The notes: generated by a model from the letters alone, not told the origin. A stretch of DNA of 64,000 nucleotides from JALYRV01 sp036675475 (GCA_036675475.1 JAKFEY010000067.1:1-64000), one strand, 5' to 3'. Counted from the first letter of the stretch, positions 9,605 to 20,117 are shown. Made by a program: numbers and translations.

Positions 9605-11344
9605 CTACCGCGATCCCGCGGCGCCCGCGCCGGGCGACAACGCGTCCAGCATCATCGCCGACCGCTGCTGCATCCCCGACAGCCGCTGCTCGAACGCGCG
9701 GCCCTGCTGGTTGTCGTAGCCGTAGATATCTTCGCGGAAGTGCACCGTGCCGTCGGCGTGCGACGCGCGCGCCGTCATGTAGAGCAGATACACCGGAATC
9801 GGCGTCGGCAGCTTCACGTGGCTTTCGCGTCCGGCGTGCATCGCGGCATCGATGCGGTCCTCATCCCACTCGTCGCGCTCGCGCAGCAGATAGCGCGCGA
9901 GCTTCGTCGGCTGCTCCACGCGCACGCAGCCGTGGCTCAGCGCCCGCGCCGGCCGCGCAAACAGCGCGTCTGCCGGCGTGTCGTGCAGATACACGTTGTG
10001 CTGGTTGGGGAACATGAACTTCACCAGGCCCAGCGAGTTGCTCGTGCCCGGCTTCTGGCGGAAGCGGAAGCTGTCGGGATTCGACCAGTCGACACTCGCC
10101 GGATCCAGCACGCCGCCCGACGTGCCCACCACTTCCAGATTGTTGCGCTCCAGATACGACGGATCGCTTTGCACGGCCGGCAGCGTCTCTTCGTTGGCGA
10201 TGCTCGGCGGCACGTTCCAGTACGGGCTGAACACGATGTGCGTCATCTGGTCGGCGAAGATGGGCGTCTTGTTGTCCACCGCGCCCACCACCACCCGCAT
10301 CGTCATGGCGATGTTGTCGCCTTCCCAGATGTCCAGGCGGTACTCCGGAATGTTCACGCGCGCGTGATTGGCGCCCAGATCGCGCGGCAGCCAGCGCCAG
10401 CGCTCCATGTTCAGCTCGATTTGCTCGATGCGTTTCGAGACGGGCACGTTCATCGCCGCCAGCGTGCGGCCGGCGACGATGCCGTCCTCCTCGAGCCCGT
10501 GCCGAAGCTGGAACAGTTTCACGGCGTCGACGAGCGCCTTGTCATAGACGAGCGACGGATCGTCCGCGTCGCCCTTGTAGTCGTGCGTCAGGGCGAGCCG
10601 TTTGCGCACCACCGGCACCGCCGCATGCTCCGCGCCTTCCTTCAGCTTCACGCCCTCCGGCACCGCAGGCCAGCCGCCCCACGTGGCAATGCGGCGATAG
10701 TCGGCGAGCGCCTTGCGCAGCGCTTCGTACTCAGGATGCTGTGGCGCGGCCTGTTCGAGCGTGCCCGCGATGTCGCCGCTCGAGAGCGCCTTCGCGAGCA
10801 GCGCCGGCGCGTCAATCGGCTTGGGCTTCATGCCCCAGGTGTTCGAGACCTGCGAGAGATCGGTGACGCCGTCCGACAGGTCGGCGACGTAGGAGAGGAA
10901 CGCCCACGTGCTCCACACGTCGACATCGTCAATGTCATCGACGGGGAAGGCGTCGCGACTGAAGCGGCGTCCGCTCGCGTTCTGCCGATGGGCGAGCAGG
11001 GCAGGCGTGCCGTACGCCGCGGGATCGAGTCCTTCGCGCTCGGCGCCGCGAAGCGCTTCGAGCAGATCGTCGAGCGCATCGGTCGGCCGGCGGCCGTCAA
11101 CCCACACCGGCGCATACGCGCGCTTCTCGTAATAGGCGCGCACGGCTTTCCACACGCGCTCGCCTTCCTTGTCGTTGCGCAGGAAGGCCGGTCTCGACGT
11201 CAGCTGCGTCTTGATGGCGTCAGGGACGCCTTCCTCGATCTTCATCTGCGGCGCATCGGCGCCTTCCGGCCGTGCGCGGTCGGAACACGCGAACGTCATC
11301 GCCAGGGACGAGAGCAGCACGACGGGAGCAACAGCAATGCGCAT
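9605..11344 (-). CDS. L,D-transpeptidase, YcbB/LdtD-like
   Basis: A 579-residue exported enzyme with a lipoprotein-like leader (LLSSLAMTFACSD); the lipobox is weak, so it may be a plain signal peptide. A large N-terminal scaffold and a peptidoglycan-binding-like helical segment (VKLFQLRHGLEEDGIVAGRT) precede the YkuD catalytic domain. The nucleophile Cys is in SHGCVRVEQP near residue 490. The domain order matches YcbB-type enzymes, which form 3-3 crosslinks in peptidoglycan and attach proteins to the wall. It is encoded alone. Confidence 0.9.
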   Translation of the reverse strand: MRIAVAPVVLLSSLAMTFACSDRARPEGADAPQMKIEEGVPDAIKTQLTSRPAFLRNDKEGERVWKAVRAYYEKRAYAPVWVDGRRPTDALDDLLEALRGAEREGLDPAAYGTPALLAHRQNASGRRFSRDAFPVDDIDDVDVWSTWAFLSYVADLSDGVTDLSQVSNTWGMKPKPIDAPALLAKALSSGDIAGTLEQAAPQHPEYEALRKALADYRRIATWGGWPAVPEGVKLKEGAEHAAVPVVRKRLALTHDYKGDADDPSLVYDKALVDAVKLFQLRHGLEEDGIVAGRTLAAMNVPVSKRIEQIELNMERWRWLPRDLGANHARVNIPEYRLDIWEGDNIAMTMRVVVGAVDNKTPIFADQMTHIVFSPYWNVPPSIANEETLPAVQSDPSYLERNNLEVVGTSGGVLDPASVDWSNPDSFRFRQKPGTSNSLGLVKFMFPNQHNVYLHDTPADALFARPARALSHGCVRVEQPTKLARYLLRERDEWDEDRIDAAMHAGRESHVKLPTPIPVYLLYMTARASHADGTVHFREDIYGYDNQQGRAFEQRLSGMQQRSAMMLDALSPGAGAAGSR

Positions 11345-11390
11345 GCTGCATCAGGTTGTGCAAGCGGGGTGCCGCCGCCCGAAAGTGGCG

Positions 11391-12296
11391 CTAACGGCGC
11401 GCGGATTCAGCCTGAAGCAGGCGCGAGGGTAATGGATGACCTAATTGTGGCTCGAGCGTCCGCGAGGCCGCGGACACCCGGGCGCGATCGACGCCCGTCG
11501 TGATGCCGAGCCCATCGAGCATAAAGAGGAGATCTTCCGTCGCGACGTTCCCGGCTGCACCAGGAGCATACGGGCAGCCGCCGAGGCCTCCGGCGGAACA
11601 GTCGAAGGTGACGATGCCTTCCTCGAGGGCGGCGTAGACGTTGACGAGGGCGGTGCCGCGCGTGTCGTGGAAGTGCAGCGCCACCGCGCGCAGCGGCACC
11701 GTGGCGGCGAGCGCGCGCAACAGCGCGTGCACCTGACCCGGATGCGCAACCCCAATCGTGTCGCTGACGGCGACTTCCTCGACGCCCATCGCGAACAGCG
11801 CTTCGGTCACCTCGATCACGCGCGCCGGATCGACGTCGCCCTCGAACGGGCAGCCGAACGCGGTGGACACGTAGCCGCGCACGCGCAGGCCCGCCGCGAG
11901 GGCGGCCGTGGCGACCTCGGCATAGCCGGCTAGTGAGTCGGCAATCGACTTGTTGATGTTCCTGCGGCTGAAGGTTTCGGATGCCGACGCAAAGACGGCG
12001 ACCTCGGTGACGCCGGCCTTGATGGCGCGCTCGAGGCCCGCGATGTTGGGCACGAGCGCGGAGTAGCGGACGCCCGCCTTGCGGCGGATGCCGGCGAACA
12101 CCGCTTCCGCATCGGCCATCTGGGGCACCCATTTCGGGCTGACAAACGCGCCGGCCTCGATGCGGGTGTGTCCGGCCTCGGCCAGCGCCTCGATCAGCGC
12201 GATCTTCGCGGCCGTGTCGATGGCGGCGGCCTCATTCTGCAGGCCGTCGCGCGGGCCGACTTCGACGAGCGTGACCTGGGGCGGCAGCGGCATCAT
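11391..12296 (-). CDS. mvaB: Hydroxymethylglutaryl-CoA lyase
   Basis: This 301-residue TIM-barrel enzyme splits HMG-CoA into acetyl-CoA and acetoacetate, the last step of leucine degradation. VEVGPRDGLQNE at the N-terminus is the DRE-TIM metal/catalytic motif, and GGLGGCPYAPGAAGNVATED is the HMG-CoA lyase signature with its active-site Cys. The ATG overlaps the stop of the biotin-carrier gene as ATGA, so translation is coupled. It is the last gene of the leucine operon. Confidence 0.95.
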   Translation of the reverse strand: MMPLPPQVTLVEVGPRDGLQNEAAAIDTAAKIALIEALAEAGHTRIEAGAFVSPKWVPQMADAEAVFAGIRRKAGVRYSALVPNIAGLERAIKAGVTEVAVFASASETFSRRNINKSIADSLAGYAEVATAALAAGLRVRGYVSTAFGCPFEGDVDPARVIEVTEALFAMGVEEVAVSDTIGVAHPGQVHALLRALAATVPLRAVALHFHDTRGTALVNVYAALEEGIVTFDCSAGGLGGCPYAPGAAGNVATEDLLFMLDGLGITTGVDRARVSAASRTLEPQLGHPLPSRLLQAESARR

Positions 12297-12652
12297 GCGA
12301 GCTCCACCAGCGGCGTGCCCGGCTGCACGAGCTCGCCGGCGCGGCAGTTGATGCGGCTGACGATGCCGTCGCGCGGCGCGCGGATTGGCAGTTCCATCTT
12401 CATGGCCTCGAGCAGCAGGATCACGTCACCGTTGGTGACGCGATCGCCGGCCGCTACGTTGATGCGTGCGACGGTGGCCGGCATCGGCGCCGACAGCGCG
12501 TCACCTTCCGCGGCCGCGCTGCCGCGGCGGCCCTCGTCGCGCCCTGGCTCGACGAGAATGACGCGCCCGCCCACGTGGACCCACGCGCGCCGGCCTTCCC
12601 AGGCGACCGTGGCAACGTAGCGCCGGCCCTCGCGCCGGACTTCGACCTTCAT
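12293..12652 (-). CDS. Biotin carrier subunit of acyl-CoA carboxylase
   Basis: A 119-residue biotinyl protein. Lys85 in EAMKMELP is the biotinylation site, inside a complete biotinyl/lipoyl beta-barrel (SAPMPATVARINV to QPGTPLVELA). The first 40 residues form beta strands resembling the later part of the BT linker found in fused methylcrotonyl-CoA carboxylase alpha chains. The ATG overlaps the biotin carboxylase stop as ATGA. Carboxylase and carrier are therefore split here, where most such enzymes have one chain of roughly 650-670 residues. Confidence 0.9.
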   Translation of the reverse strand: MKVEVRREGRRYVATVAWEGRRAWVHVGGRVILVEPGRDEGRRGSAAAEGDALSAPMPATVARINVAAGDRVTNGDVILLLEAMKMELPIRAPRDGIVSRINCRAGELVQPGTPLVELA

Positions 12653-14142
12653 CGTCCCCACCCGCGCAACTCGCGCCAGGGGTCTGGCGCGGCAGCGGCC
12701 GTGGCGGCGCCGGGCTGCCTGCTCGATTGTGAGACGCTCGCCGCTTCCGCCGCAATCTCGACCAGCGCACTGTCTGGCGCCGCTGCGAGCGCCGCGACGT
12801 TGTCGTCGACCCACCGGGTGTGGATGGCCGCCGAGCGAAACGCATCGCTGCGCAGCACGGCGCCCAGAAACTCGATGTTCGTGCGCACGCCGAGCACGAT
12901 GAACTCGTCGAGCGCGCGCAAGGCGCGTTGGATGGCCTCCTCGCGCGTGGCGCCTGAGACGATCAGTTTGGCGAGGAGCGGATCGTAGTGAACAGCCACG
13001 TCGCTTCCGGTTTCAAAGCCGGCATCGACGCGAACGCCCGGTCCCGAGGGCTGCTCCCAATGAATGATGCGGCCGGCCTGAGGCAGAAAGCCCTGCGAGG
13101 GCGCTTCGGCATACACCCGGCATTCGATCGCGTGGCCGCGGCCGGTGACCTCGTCCTGCTGCCAGGGCAGCGCCAGGCCGTCAGCCACGTCGAGCTGCGC
13201 CTGCACGAGATCGATGCCGGTGATCGCTTCGGTGACGGGATGCTCCACCTGCAGCCGCGTGTTCATTTCGAGGAAATAGAACCGCGCGTCGTTGCCGGCG
13301 CCCTCGACCAGGAATTCGATCGTGCCGGCATTCACGTAGCCTGCGGCTGTCGCCAGCGACACGGCCGCCGCGCCCATGCGCGCGCGCACGGCCGGGCCGA
13401 TCGACGGGGCGGGACTCTCTTCGACAATCTTCTGGTGCCGCCGCTGCGCGCTGCAGTCGCGCTCGAACAGATGTACGGCGCGGCCATGCGTGTCGGCGAT
13501 GACCTGAATCTCGACATGGCGCGGCTGATCGATGAGCCGTTCGACGTACACCGTGCCGTCGCCGAAGGCGGCCTGCGCCTCGCGCCGCGCGGCGCCGATG
13601 GCGTCGGCCGCTTCGCCGGCGTGCCGCACCACACGCATGCCTTTGCCGCCGCCGCCCGCCGAGGCCTTGATCAAGACGGGGAAGCCGACCGACGCCATCA
13701 CCTTCGCGAGCGCCGTATCGTCCTGCGCTGCCGACGTGGCGCCCGGCACCACCGGCACGCCCGCGCGCTCCGCGAGCTCGCGCGCCTCGGTCTTGGATCC
13801 CATCCGCTCGATCACGTCCGCCGGCGGCCCGACGAAGATCAAGCCCGCCTCCGCCACCGCGCGCGCAAACGCCGCGCGCTCCGACAGGAATCCATAACCC
13901 GGATGCACCGCGTCCGCGCCGCTGTCGCGCGCGGCCGCTATGAGCTTGCCGATGTCGAGATAGCTTTCCGCGGACGTCATCCCGCCAAGCGCCACCGCCT
14001 CGTCGGCCATGCGCGCATGCACGGCTTCGCGATCCGCGTCCGAGAAGACGGCGATCGACGTGATGCCGCGATCGCGGCACGCGCGGATGATGCGGCACGC
14101 GATCTCGCCGCGGTTGGCTATTAACAGACGCTTGATCGACAC
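12649..14142 (-). CDS. Biotin carboxylase subunit of methylcrotonyl-CoA carboxylase
   Basis: The start is placed at GTG 14142 (VSIKRLLIANRGEIA), where biotin carboxylase homology begins; in-frame sequence upstream belongs to an unrelated remnant. The 497-residue product has the N-terminal BC fold, the ATP-grasp glycine loop (KASAGGGGKGMRVV) and the catalytic FLEMNTRLQVEHPVTE segment. It uses ATP and bicarbonate to carboxylate biotin on the carrier protein. The substrate, 3-methylcrotonyl-CoA, is inferred from the neighbouring carboxyltransferase, hydratase and HMG-CoA lyase. Confidence 0.92.
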   Translation of the reverse strand: MSIKRLLIANRGEIACRIIRACRDRGITSIAVFSDADREAVHARMADEAVALGGMTSAESYLDIGKLIAAARDSGADAVHPGYGFLSERAAFARAVAEAGLIFVGPPADVIERMGSKTEARELAERAGVPVVPGATSAAQDDTALAKVMASVGFPVLIKASAGGGGKGMRVVRHAGEAADAIGAARREAQAAFGDGTVYVERLIDQPRHVEIQVIADTHGRAVHLFERDCSAQRRHQKIVEESPAPSIGPAVRARMGAAAVSLATAAGYVNAGTIEFLVEGAGNDARFYFLEMNTRLQVEHPVTEAITGIDLVQAQLDVADGLALPWQQDEVTGRGHAIECRVYAEAPSQGFLPQAGRIIHWEQPSGPGVRVDAGFETGSDVAVHYDPLLAKLIVSGATREEAIQRALRALDEFIVLGVRTNIEFLGAVLRSDAFRSAAIHTRWVDDNVAALAAAPDSALVEIAAEAASVSQSSRQPGAATAAAAPDPWRELRGWGR

Positions 14143-14149
14143 GGGCAAC

Positions 14150-14177
14150 GTAAATTGTAAGTCGTAAATAGCAACGG
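14150..14177. repeat. GTAAAT-rich dispersed repeat, copy 1
   Basis: An AT-rich tract of degenerate GTAAATTG / GTAAGTCG / GTAAATAGCAACG units directly upstream of the biotin carboxylase GTG. A close relative occurs on the opposite strand at 51618-51644 and a looser one at 37775-37798. It stands out from the surrounding GC-rich DNA. Confidence 0.65.
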
Positions 14178-14394
14178 CTACCGCTTGCGCGACTGGCCCT
14201 CGTTCGCCTGGGCCGGCTTCGTCCGCTTCCTCGAGCGCGATTGATAGCTTTGTGGTGAATTCCCGATGCGACCGCGCGATCTGCGCCGCGCGGTAGTTGC
14301 TGGCGACCGAATCCGCCGCGTCCTTCAACTGATGCGCGCGGTGACTCGTCTCGTTACTTCGGAAGAGCGGCCCGGCGAGACGCCCGACGTCCAC
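14161..14394 (-). pseudogene. Remnant of a four-helix-bundle (S23-type) protein gene
   Basis: Translation from GTG 14394 gives the core signature of four-helix-bundle/23S-intervening-sequence proteins: DAADSVASNYRAAQIARS, followed by REFTTKLSIALEEADEA. The usual first helix is missing and the last helices degrade, after which the frame runs into the biotin carboxylase without a stop. A one-base shift would instead end it at TAG 14180-14178. It sits between the hydratase stop and a GTAAAT-type repeat. A complete relative is at 53090-53434. Confidence 0.6.
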
Positions 14395-14400
14395 AACTCT

Positions 14401-15177
14401 TTACGTTTCTGCTATCCATCCGGCCCGCCGCTTCCCAAGAAACGCCGTAAGCCCTTCCTGTCCTTCGGGCGACACGCGCCGTTCGGCGATCGCGGCCGTC
14501 GTGATTTCGCCCTCGTTGTCGACGCGGCCGGCGACTTCGCGAATCAGGCGCTTCGCTTCGCGCACGGCTTCGGGCGCCGCGGTGCCGATTTCCTTGAGGA
14601 AGACGTCGACTGCATCATCGAGTTCGGGTTCCGCGACGACGGCGTGAACGAGACCGATGTCTCTGGCGCGGGCCGCGCTGAAGCGCGCGCCGGTCAGGAA
14701 CAACTCGCGCGCCGCCGAGATGCCGATCTTGCGGAGCGCGAACGGAGAAATCACCGCGGGCAGGATGCCGAGCTTCACTTCGGTGAAGCCGAACGTGGCG
14801 TCGGTGGACGCGACGACCATGTCGCAGACCGCCGCCAGGCCCGCGCCGCCGCCGAGCGCCGCGCCGTGCACGCGGCCGATCAGCGGAAACGGCAGCTCGT
14901 CGAGCAGCTCGAACATCCGCCGCATCCGCCGCGCGTCGTCGAGATTCTGATCGCGCGTGTAACTGACGGTGCTGGCCATCCAGTTGACGTCGGCGCCGGC
15001 GCAGAAGGATTTGCCGGCGCCGCGCAGCACCGCCGCACGAATCGAGGAATCCTTCTCGGCCTCGATCGCCCACGCGGTGAGGTCGGCGATCAGCGCTTCA
15101 TTGAACGCGTTGCGCACGTCGGGCCGGTTGAGCGTAATGGTGACAAAGGGGGGGGCAGAGATGGTGATCGTGGACAT
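14401..15177 (-). CDS. liuC: Methylglutaconyl-CoA hydratase (enoyl-CoA hydratase family)
   Basis: A 258-residue crotonase-fold enzyme. The oxyanion-hole segments are FCAGADVNWM and VHGAALGGGAGLAAVCD, and FGFTEVKLGILPAVISPF is typical of methylglutaconyl-CoA hydratases rather than general enoyl-CoA hydratases. It converts 3-methylglutaconyl-CoA to HMG-CoA, linking the carboxylase and the lyase in this operon. Its last codons (IAET stop) lie next to the four-helix-bundle remnant. Confidence 0.9.
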   Translation of the reverse strand: MSTITISAPPFVTITLNRPDVRNAFNEALIADLTAWAIEAEKDSSIRAAVLRGAGKSFCAGADVNWMASTVSYTRDQNLDDARRMRRMFELLDELPFPLIGRVHGAALGGGAGLAAVCDMVVASTDATFGFTEVKLGILPAVISPFALRKIGISAARELFLTGARFSAARARDIGLVHAVVAEPELDDAVDVFLKEIGTAAPEAVREAKRLIREVAGRVDNEGEITTAAIAERRVSPEGQEGLTAFLGKRRAGWIAET

Positions 15178-15207
15178 TTGAGACTTGAGGATGTGCGATC
15201 TGAAGAT

Positions 15208-16815
15208 TTACATACGGAACACGCCGAACTTCGGCGGTGGGATGGGCGCGTTGAAGGCGGCCGAAATGCCGAGCGCCAGCGCCTCGCGCGTCGCCGCCGG
15301 ATCCAGAATCCCATCGTCCCACAACCGCGCGGTGGAGTAGTAGGGCGAACCCTCGCGCTCGTACTTCTCGAGAATCGGGTCGCGGATCGCGGCTTCGTCT
15401 TCCGCCGAGAACGGCTTGCCGCCGCGCGCGAGCTGGTCGCGCTTGACGGTGGTCAGCACCGAGGCCGCCTGCTCGCCGCCCATCACCGAGATGCGCGCGT
15501 TGGGCCACATCCAGAGCAGGCGCGGCTCGTACGCGCGGCCGCACATGCCGTAGTTGCCCGCGCCGAACGATCCGCCGATGATCACCGTGAACTTCGGCAC
15601 CACGGAGTTGGCCACGGCGTGCACCATCTTCGCGCCGTCCTTGGCGATGCCGCCGCGCTCGTACTGACGGCCCACCATGAAGCCGGTGATGTTCTGCAGG
15701 AACACGAGCGGAATGCCGCGCAGGTTGCAGAGCTCGAGGAAGTGCGTGACCTTCAGCGCCGACTCCGAGAACAGCACGCCGTTGTTCGCGACGATGCCCA
15801 CGAGCACGCCGTGCAGCCGCGCAAACCCGGTCACCACCGTCGTCGCGTAGCGCGCCTTGAACTCGTCGAAGCGCGACTCATCGACCATCCGCGCGATCAC
15901 CTCGCGCACGTCGTACGGCTTGCGCGTGTCCGTGTTGACCACGCCGTAGATTTCTTCCGGCGCGTACGCCGGCGGTTCGGGCGCCACGATATCGCCCGGC
16001 ATCGTCTTCACCGTGTTGAGCGTGCTGACGATCGTGCGCGCCAGCTCCAGCGCATGCGCATCGTCTTCCGCGAAGTAGTCGGCGACGCCGGACATGCGCG
16101 TGTGCACGTCGGCGCCGCCCAGCTCTTCGGCGGTCACTTCCTCGCCGGTCGCCGCCTTCACCAGCGGCGGTCCGCCCAGAAAGATCGTGCCCGTGCCTTT
16201 GACGATGATGGTTTGGTCGGACATGGCGGGCACGTACGCGCCGCCCGCCGTGCAGGAGCCCATGACGACGGCGATTTGGGGAATGCGCTCGGCCGACATG
16301 CGCGCCTGGTTGAAGAAGATGCGGCCGAAGTGATCGCGATCGGGAAACACCTCGGCCTGCAGCGGCAGAAAGGCGCCGCCCGAATCGACGAGGTAGACGC
16401 AGGGCAGTCGGTTCTGCATCGCCACCTCCTGCGCGCGCACATGTTTCTTGACCGTGAGCGGGTAGTAGGTGCCGCCCTTGACCGTGGCGTCGTTGGCGAC
16501 GATCAGGACCTCGCGGCCCGACACCCGACCGATGCCGGTGACGACGCCGGCGCCGGGAGCGTCGCCGTCGTACATGTCCCACGCCGCCAGCGGCGACAGC
16601 TCCAGAAACGGCGAGCCCGGATCGAGCAGGCCGTCGATGCGCTCGCGTACCGGCATCTTGCCCTGCGAGCGGTGGCGCTCGATGTATGTCGGGCCGCCGC
16701 CGTCGCGTACGCTGCCCGTTCTGGCGCGAAGCTCGTCCACCAGCGCCTGCATGCGCGCGGCATTGCTCTGAAACTCAGGTGAGCTCGTCTTGATGTGCGA
16801 CTGAAGTTTGTTCAT
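15208..16815 (-). CDS. liuB: Methylcrotonyl-CoA carboxylase, carboxyltransferase subunit
   Basis: A 535-residue carboxyltransferase with two crotonase-like halves. Family hallmarks are YLVDSGGAFLPLQAEVFPD, MGSCTAGGAYVPAMSD and GGSFGAGNYGMCGRAY. The DSGGAFLPLQ sequence is characteristic of the methylcrotonyl enzyme rather than propionyl- or acetyl-CoA carboxylase. It transfers the carboxyl group from biotin to 3-methylcrotonyl-CoA. The gene begins 12 bases after the zinc-ribbon gene and likely shares its promoter. Confidence 0.95.
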   Translation of the reverse strand: MNKLQSHIKTSSPEFQSNAARMQALVDELRARTGSVRDGGGPTYIERHRSQGKMPVRERIDGLLDPGSPFLELSPLAAWDMYDGDAPGAGVVTGIGRVSGREVLIVANDATVKGGTYYPLTVKKHVRAQEVAMQNRLPCVYLVDSGGAFLPLQAEVFPDRDHFGRIFFNQARMSAERIPQIAVVMGSCTAGGAYVPAMSDQTIIVKGTGTIFLGGPPLVKAATGEEVTAEELGGADVHTRMSGVADYFAEDDAHALELARTIVSTLNTVKTMPGDIVAPEPPAYAPEEIYGVVNTDTRKPYDVREVIARMVDESRFDEFKARYATTVVTGFARLHGVLVGIVANNGVLFSESALKVTHFLELCNLRGIPLVFLQNITGFMVGRQYERGGIAKDGAKMVHAVANSVVPKFTVIIGGSFGAGNYGMCGRAYEPRLLWMWPNARISVMGGEQAASVLTTVKRDQLARGGKPFSAEDEAAIRDPILEKYEREGSPYYSTARLWDDGILDPAATREALALGISAAFNAPIPPPKFGVFRM

Positions 16816-16827
16816 GCGCGGCCCACG

Positions 16828-17043
16828 CTACCAGCCGCAGCAGTCGGTCTTGAACCGGCACTTCGGGCACCGCCAGACGGCGTGCATCCGGTACATCGCG
16901 TGGCCGCAGCGCTCGCACGCCATCGGGGCACCTTCCGACACCTTGCAGACCGCGGCGCCGGCAGGGTCGGGCGGCGGTTCGGCTGACCAGATCGGAACAC
17001 TGCGCCGGTAGCTCCCCAGATGGGCGGCATAGCGGTCAGACAT
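16828..17043 (-). CDS. Small zinc-ribbon protein heading the leucine operon
   Basis: A 71-residue protein whose C-terminal half carries CERCGHAMYRMHAVWRCPKC plus a terminal DCCGW, giving a classic two-knuckle zinc ribbon. The function is unknown. It lies first in the run of leucine-catabolism genes, 12 bases before the carboxyltransferase. TATAAT is followed by exactly six bases and then ATG, so the mRNA probably begins at or next to the start codon. Confidence 0.75.
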   Translation of the reverse strand: MSDRYAAHLGSYRRSVPIWSAEPPPDPAGAAVCKVSEGAPMACERCGHAMYRMHAVWRCPKCRFKTDCCGW

Positions 17044-17049
17044 GCGGCG

Positions 17050-17055
17050 ATTATA
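17050..17055 (-). promoter_or_regulatory. -10 element for a leaderless transcript
   Basis: Perfect TATAAT on the minus strand, six bases from the ATG of the zinc-ribbon gene at 17043. The predicted first transcribed base is the A of ATG. No TTGACA-like -35 is visible at the normal distance. Confidence 0.6.
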
Positions 17056-17146
17056 GCTGAGGGGGACCCGGCCGCCGACCGTATCGTTTCAGGACAGTTG
17101 TCGAATAACCGACGCAGATATGCGATCGTGTAATAATCGTGACGTT

Positions 17147-18553
<1,407 letters not shown>

Positions 18554-18556
18554 ACC

Positions 18557-19357
18557 TTGCAATCAGCTCGGCCGTTGAACGCCCGGGCTCTCACCTACGC
18601 CTCGTCGTGGCTCGGCTCCGTCGGGAGCCTCACCCTGTTTGCCGCCCGCGCGGCCAGGGATCTGTTCCGCCCGCCCTTCGAATTCGGTGAAATCCTGCGC
18701 CATCTCTACGAGCTCGGCGCCCGTTCCGCGCCGCTGATTGCCGTCTCCGGCCTCGCCGTCGGCGTCGTACTGTCCATGCACACCCGCGCCACGCTCGAGC
18801 GCTTCGGCGCCGAGTCGATGATTCCGGCCGGCCTGGCGATGGCGCTCGTGCGCGAAACCGGCCCGCTCACCGCCGGCCTGCTGCTCGCCGGCCGCATCGG
18901 CGCCGGCATCGGCGCGGAGCTCGGCGCGATGCGCGTGACCGAGCAGATCGACGCGCTCGAAGCCTCGGGCGTCGATTCGTTCCGCTACCTCGTGGTGACG
19001 CGCGTGGCCGCCTGTCTCCTCGCGTTTCCGCTGCTGACCACCATCCTCAACTTCGCGGGCATCTTCGGCGGGTATCTTGCCGAAACGCTCAGCAGCGGCA
19101 TGTCGCTGCAGCTCTACATGCAGCGCGCCTTCGCGATGATCGACTTTCCCACCTTCGTGCCGTCGACGCTGAAAACGATGGTGTTCGGGTTCATCATTGC
19201 GACCGTGTCGTCGTGGCTTGGCTTCAACACGACGCAGGGCACCGAAGGCGTCGGCCGCGCGTCGACGCAGGCCGTGGTCCTCTCCTCCATCCTGCTCATC
19301 ATCGTCAACGTGCTGCTCGTGCAGGCGATTTTCGTGATGTTCCCCTCGGTGAGATAG
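18557..19357 (+). CDS. mlaE: MlaE-family lipid transport permease
   Basis: A 266-residue integral inner-membrane protein starting with TTG three bases after the regulator stop. The MlaE signature runs from ALVRETGPLTAGLLLAGRIG through GAELGAMRVTEQIDALEASG. MlaE is the permease of an ABC complex that moves phospholipids between the inner and outer membranes. Its ATPase and MCE partners follow directly. Confidence 0.92.
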   Translation: MQSARPLNARALTYASSWLGSVGSLTLFAARAARDLFRPPFEFGEILRHLYELGARSAPLIAVSGLAVGVVLSMHTRATLERFGAESMIPAGLAMALVRETGPLTAGLLLAGRIGAGIGAELGAMRVTEQIDALEASGVDSFRYLVVTRVAACLLAFPLLTTILNFAGIFGGYLAETLSSGMSLQLYMQRAFAMIDFPTFVPSTLKTMVFGFIIATVSSWLGFNTTQGTEGVGRASTQAVVLSSILLIIVNVLLVQAIFVMFPSVR

Positions 19358-20113
19358 ATGAGCGAGACGCCGCACCCGCCTGCCGTGGCGTTCGAGCATG
19401 TGACCACCGTGCTCAGCGGGCGCACGGTGCTCGATGACGTGTCGTTTGCCATTCAGCCGGGCGAGGCGGTGTGCGTGCTCGGGAAGAGCGGCACGGGCAA
19501 GAGCGTGACGCTCAAGACCATCATGGGTCTGATGACGCCCGACGCCGGCCGTGTGTTCGTCGAAGGGGAAGAGGTGACGGACGCGCCGCGGCATGCGCTC
19601 AGTGAAATCCGGCAGCGGCTTGGATTCCTGTTCCAGAACGCGGCGCTGTTCGACTCGATTTCGGTGGGCGAGAACGTGGCGTTCCCGCTGCGGCGGCACA
19701 CGGACTGCGACGATCGCGAAATCGACGAGATCGTGTGCGAGAAGCTGGTGCAGGTGGGCCTCGACGCCGACTACGCGAAGATGCCGTCGGAGCTGTCGGG
19801 CGGCATGAAGAAGCGGGTGGGGCTCGCGCGCGCGATGGTGCTCGACCCGCCGATTCTACTCGTGGACGAGCCGAGCGCCGGCCTCGATCCCATCACGGCC
19901 GATGAAATCGACGATCTGCTGTGCGGGCTTCGTGACGAGCGGGGCACGACGCTGGTGGTCGTCACGCACAACATCCCGAGCGCGCGCAAGATTGCGCGGC
20001 GCATGATGGTGCTCGACGGCGGGCGCATCGTGGCCGAGGGCACGGCGGCGGAGCTCGACCAGTCGGATTTAACGCTGGTGCAGGAATTCATGAAGTCGAA
20101 AGGGTCGGGCTAG
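19358..20113 (+). CDS. mlaF: MlaF-type ABC transporter ATPase
   Basis: This 251-residue ATPase starts at the base after the permease stop. Motifs: Walker A GKSGTGKSV, signature LSGGMKKRVGLARA, Walker B ILLVDEPSAGLDP. The LSGGMKKR signature is characteristic of MlaF/Mkl-type lipid transport ATPases. It powers the MlaE permease. Confidence 0.93.
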   Translation: MSETPHPPAVAFEHVTTVLSGRTVLDDVSFAIQPGEAVCVLGKSGTGKSVTLKTIMGLMTPDAGRVFVEGEEVTDAPRHALSEIRQRLGFLFQNAALFDSISVGENVAFPLRRHTDCDDREIDEIVCEKLVQVGLDADYAKMPSELSGGMKKRVGLARAMVLDPPILLVDEPSAGLDPITADEIDDLLCGLRDERGTTLVVVTHNIPSARKIARRMMVLDGGRIVAEGTAAELDQSDLTLVQEFMKSKGSG

Positions 20114-20117
20114 GCGC

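Noticed and set aside
14143..14394. N-terminal extension of the biotin carboxylase up to GTG 14394
   Set aside because: The extension matches a four-helix-bundle protein, not a carboxylase, while family homology begins at GTG 14142.
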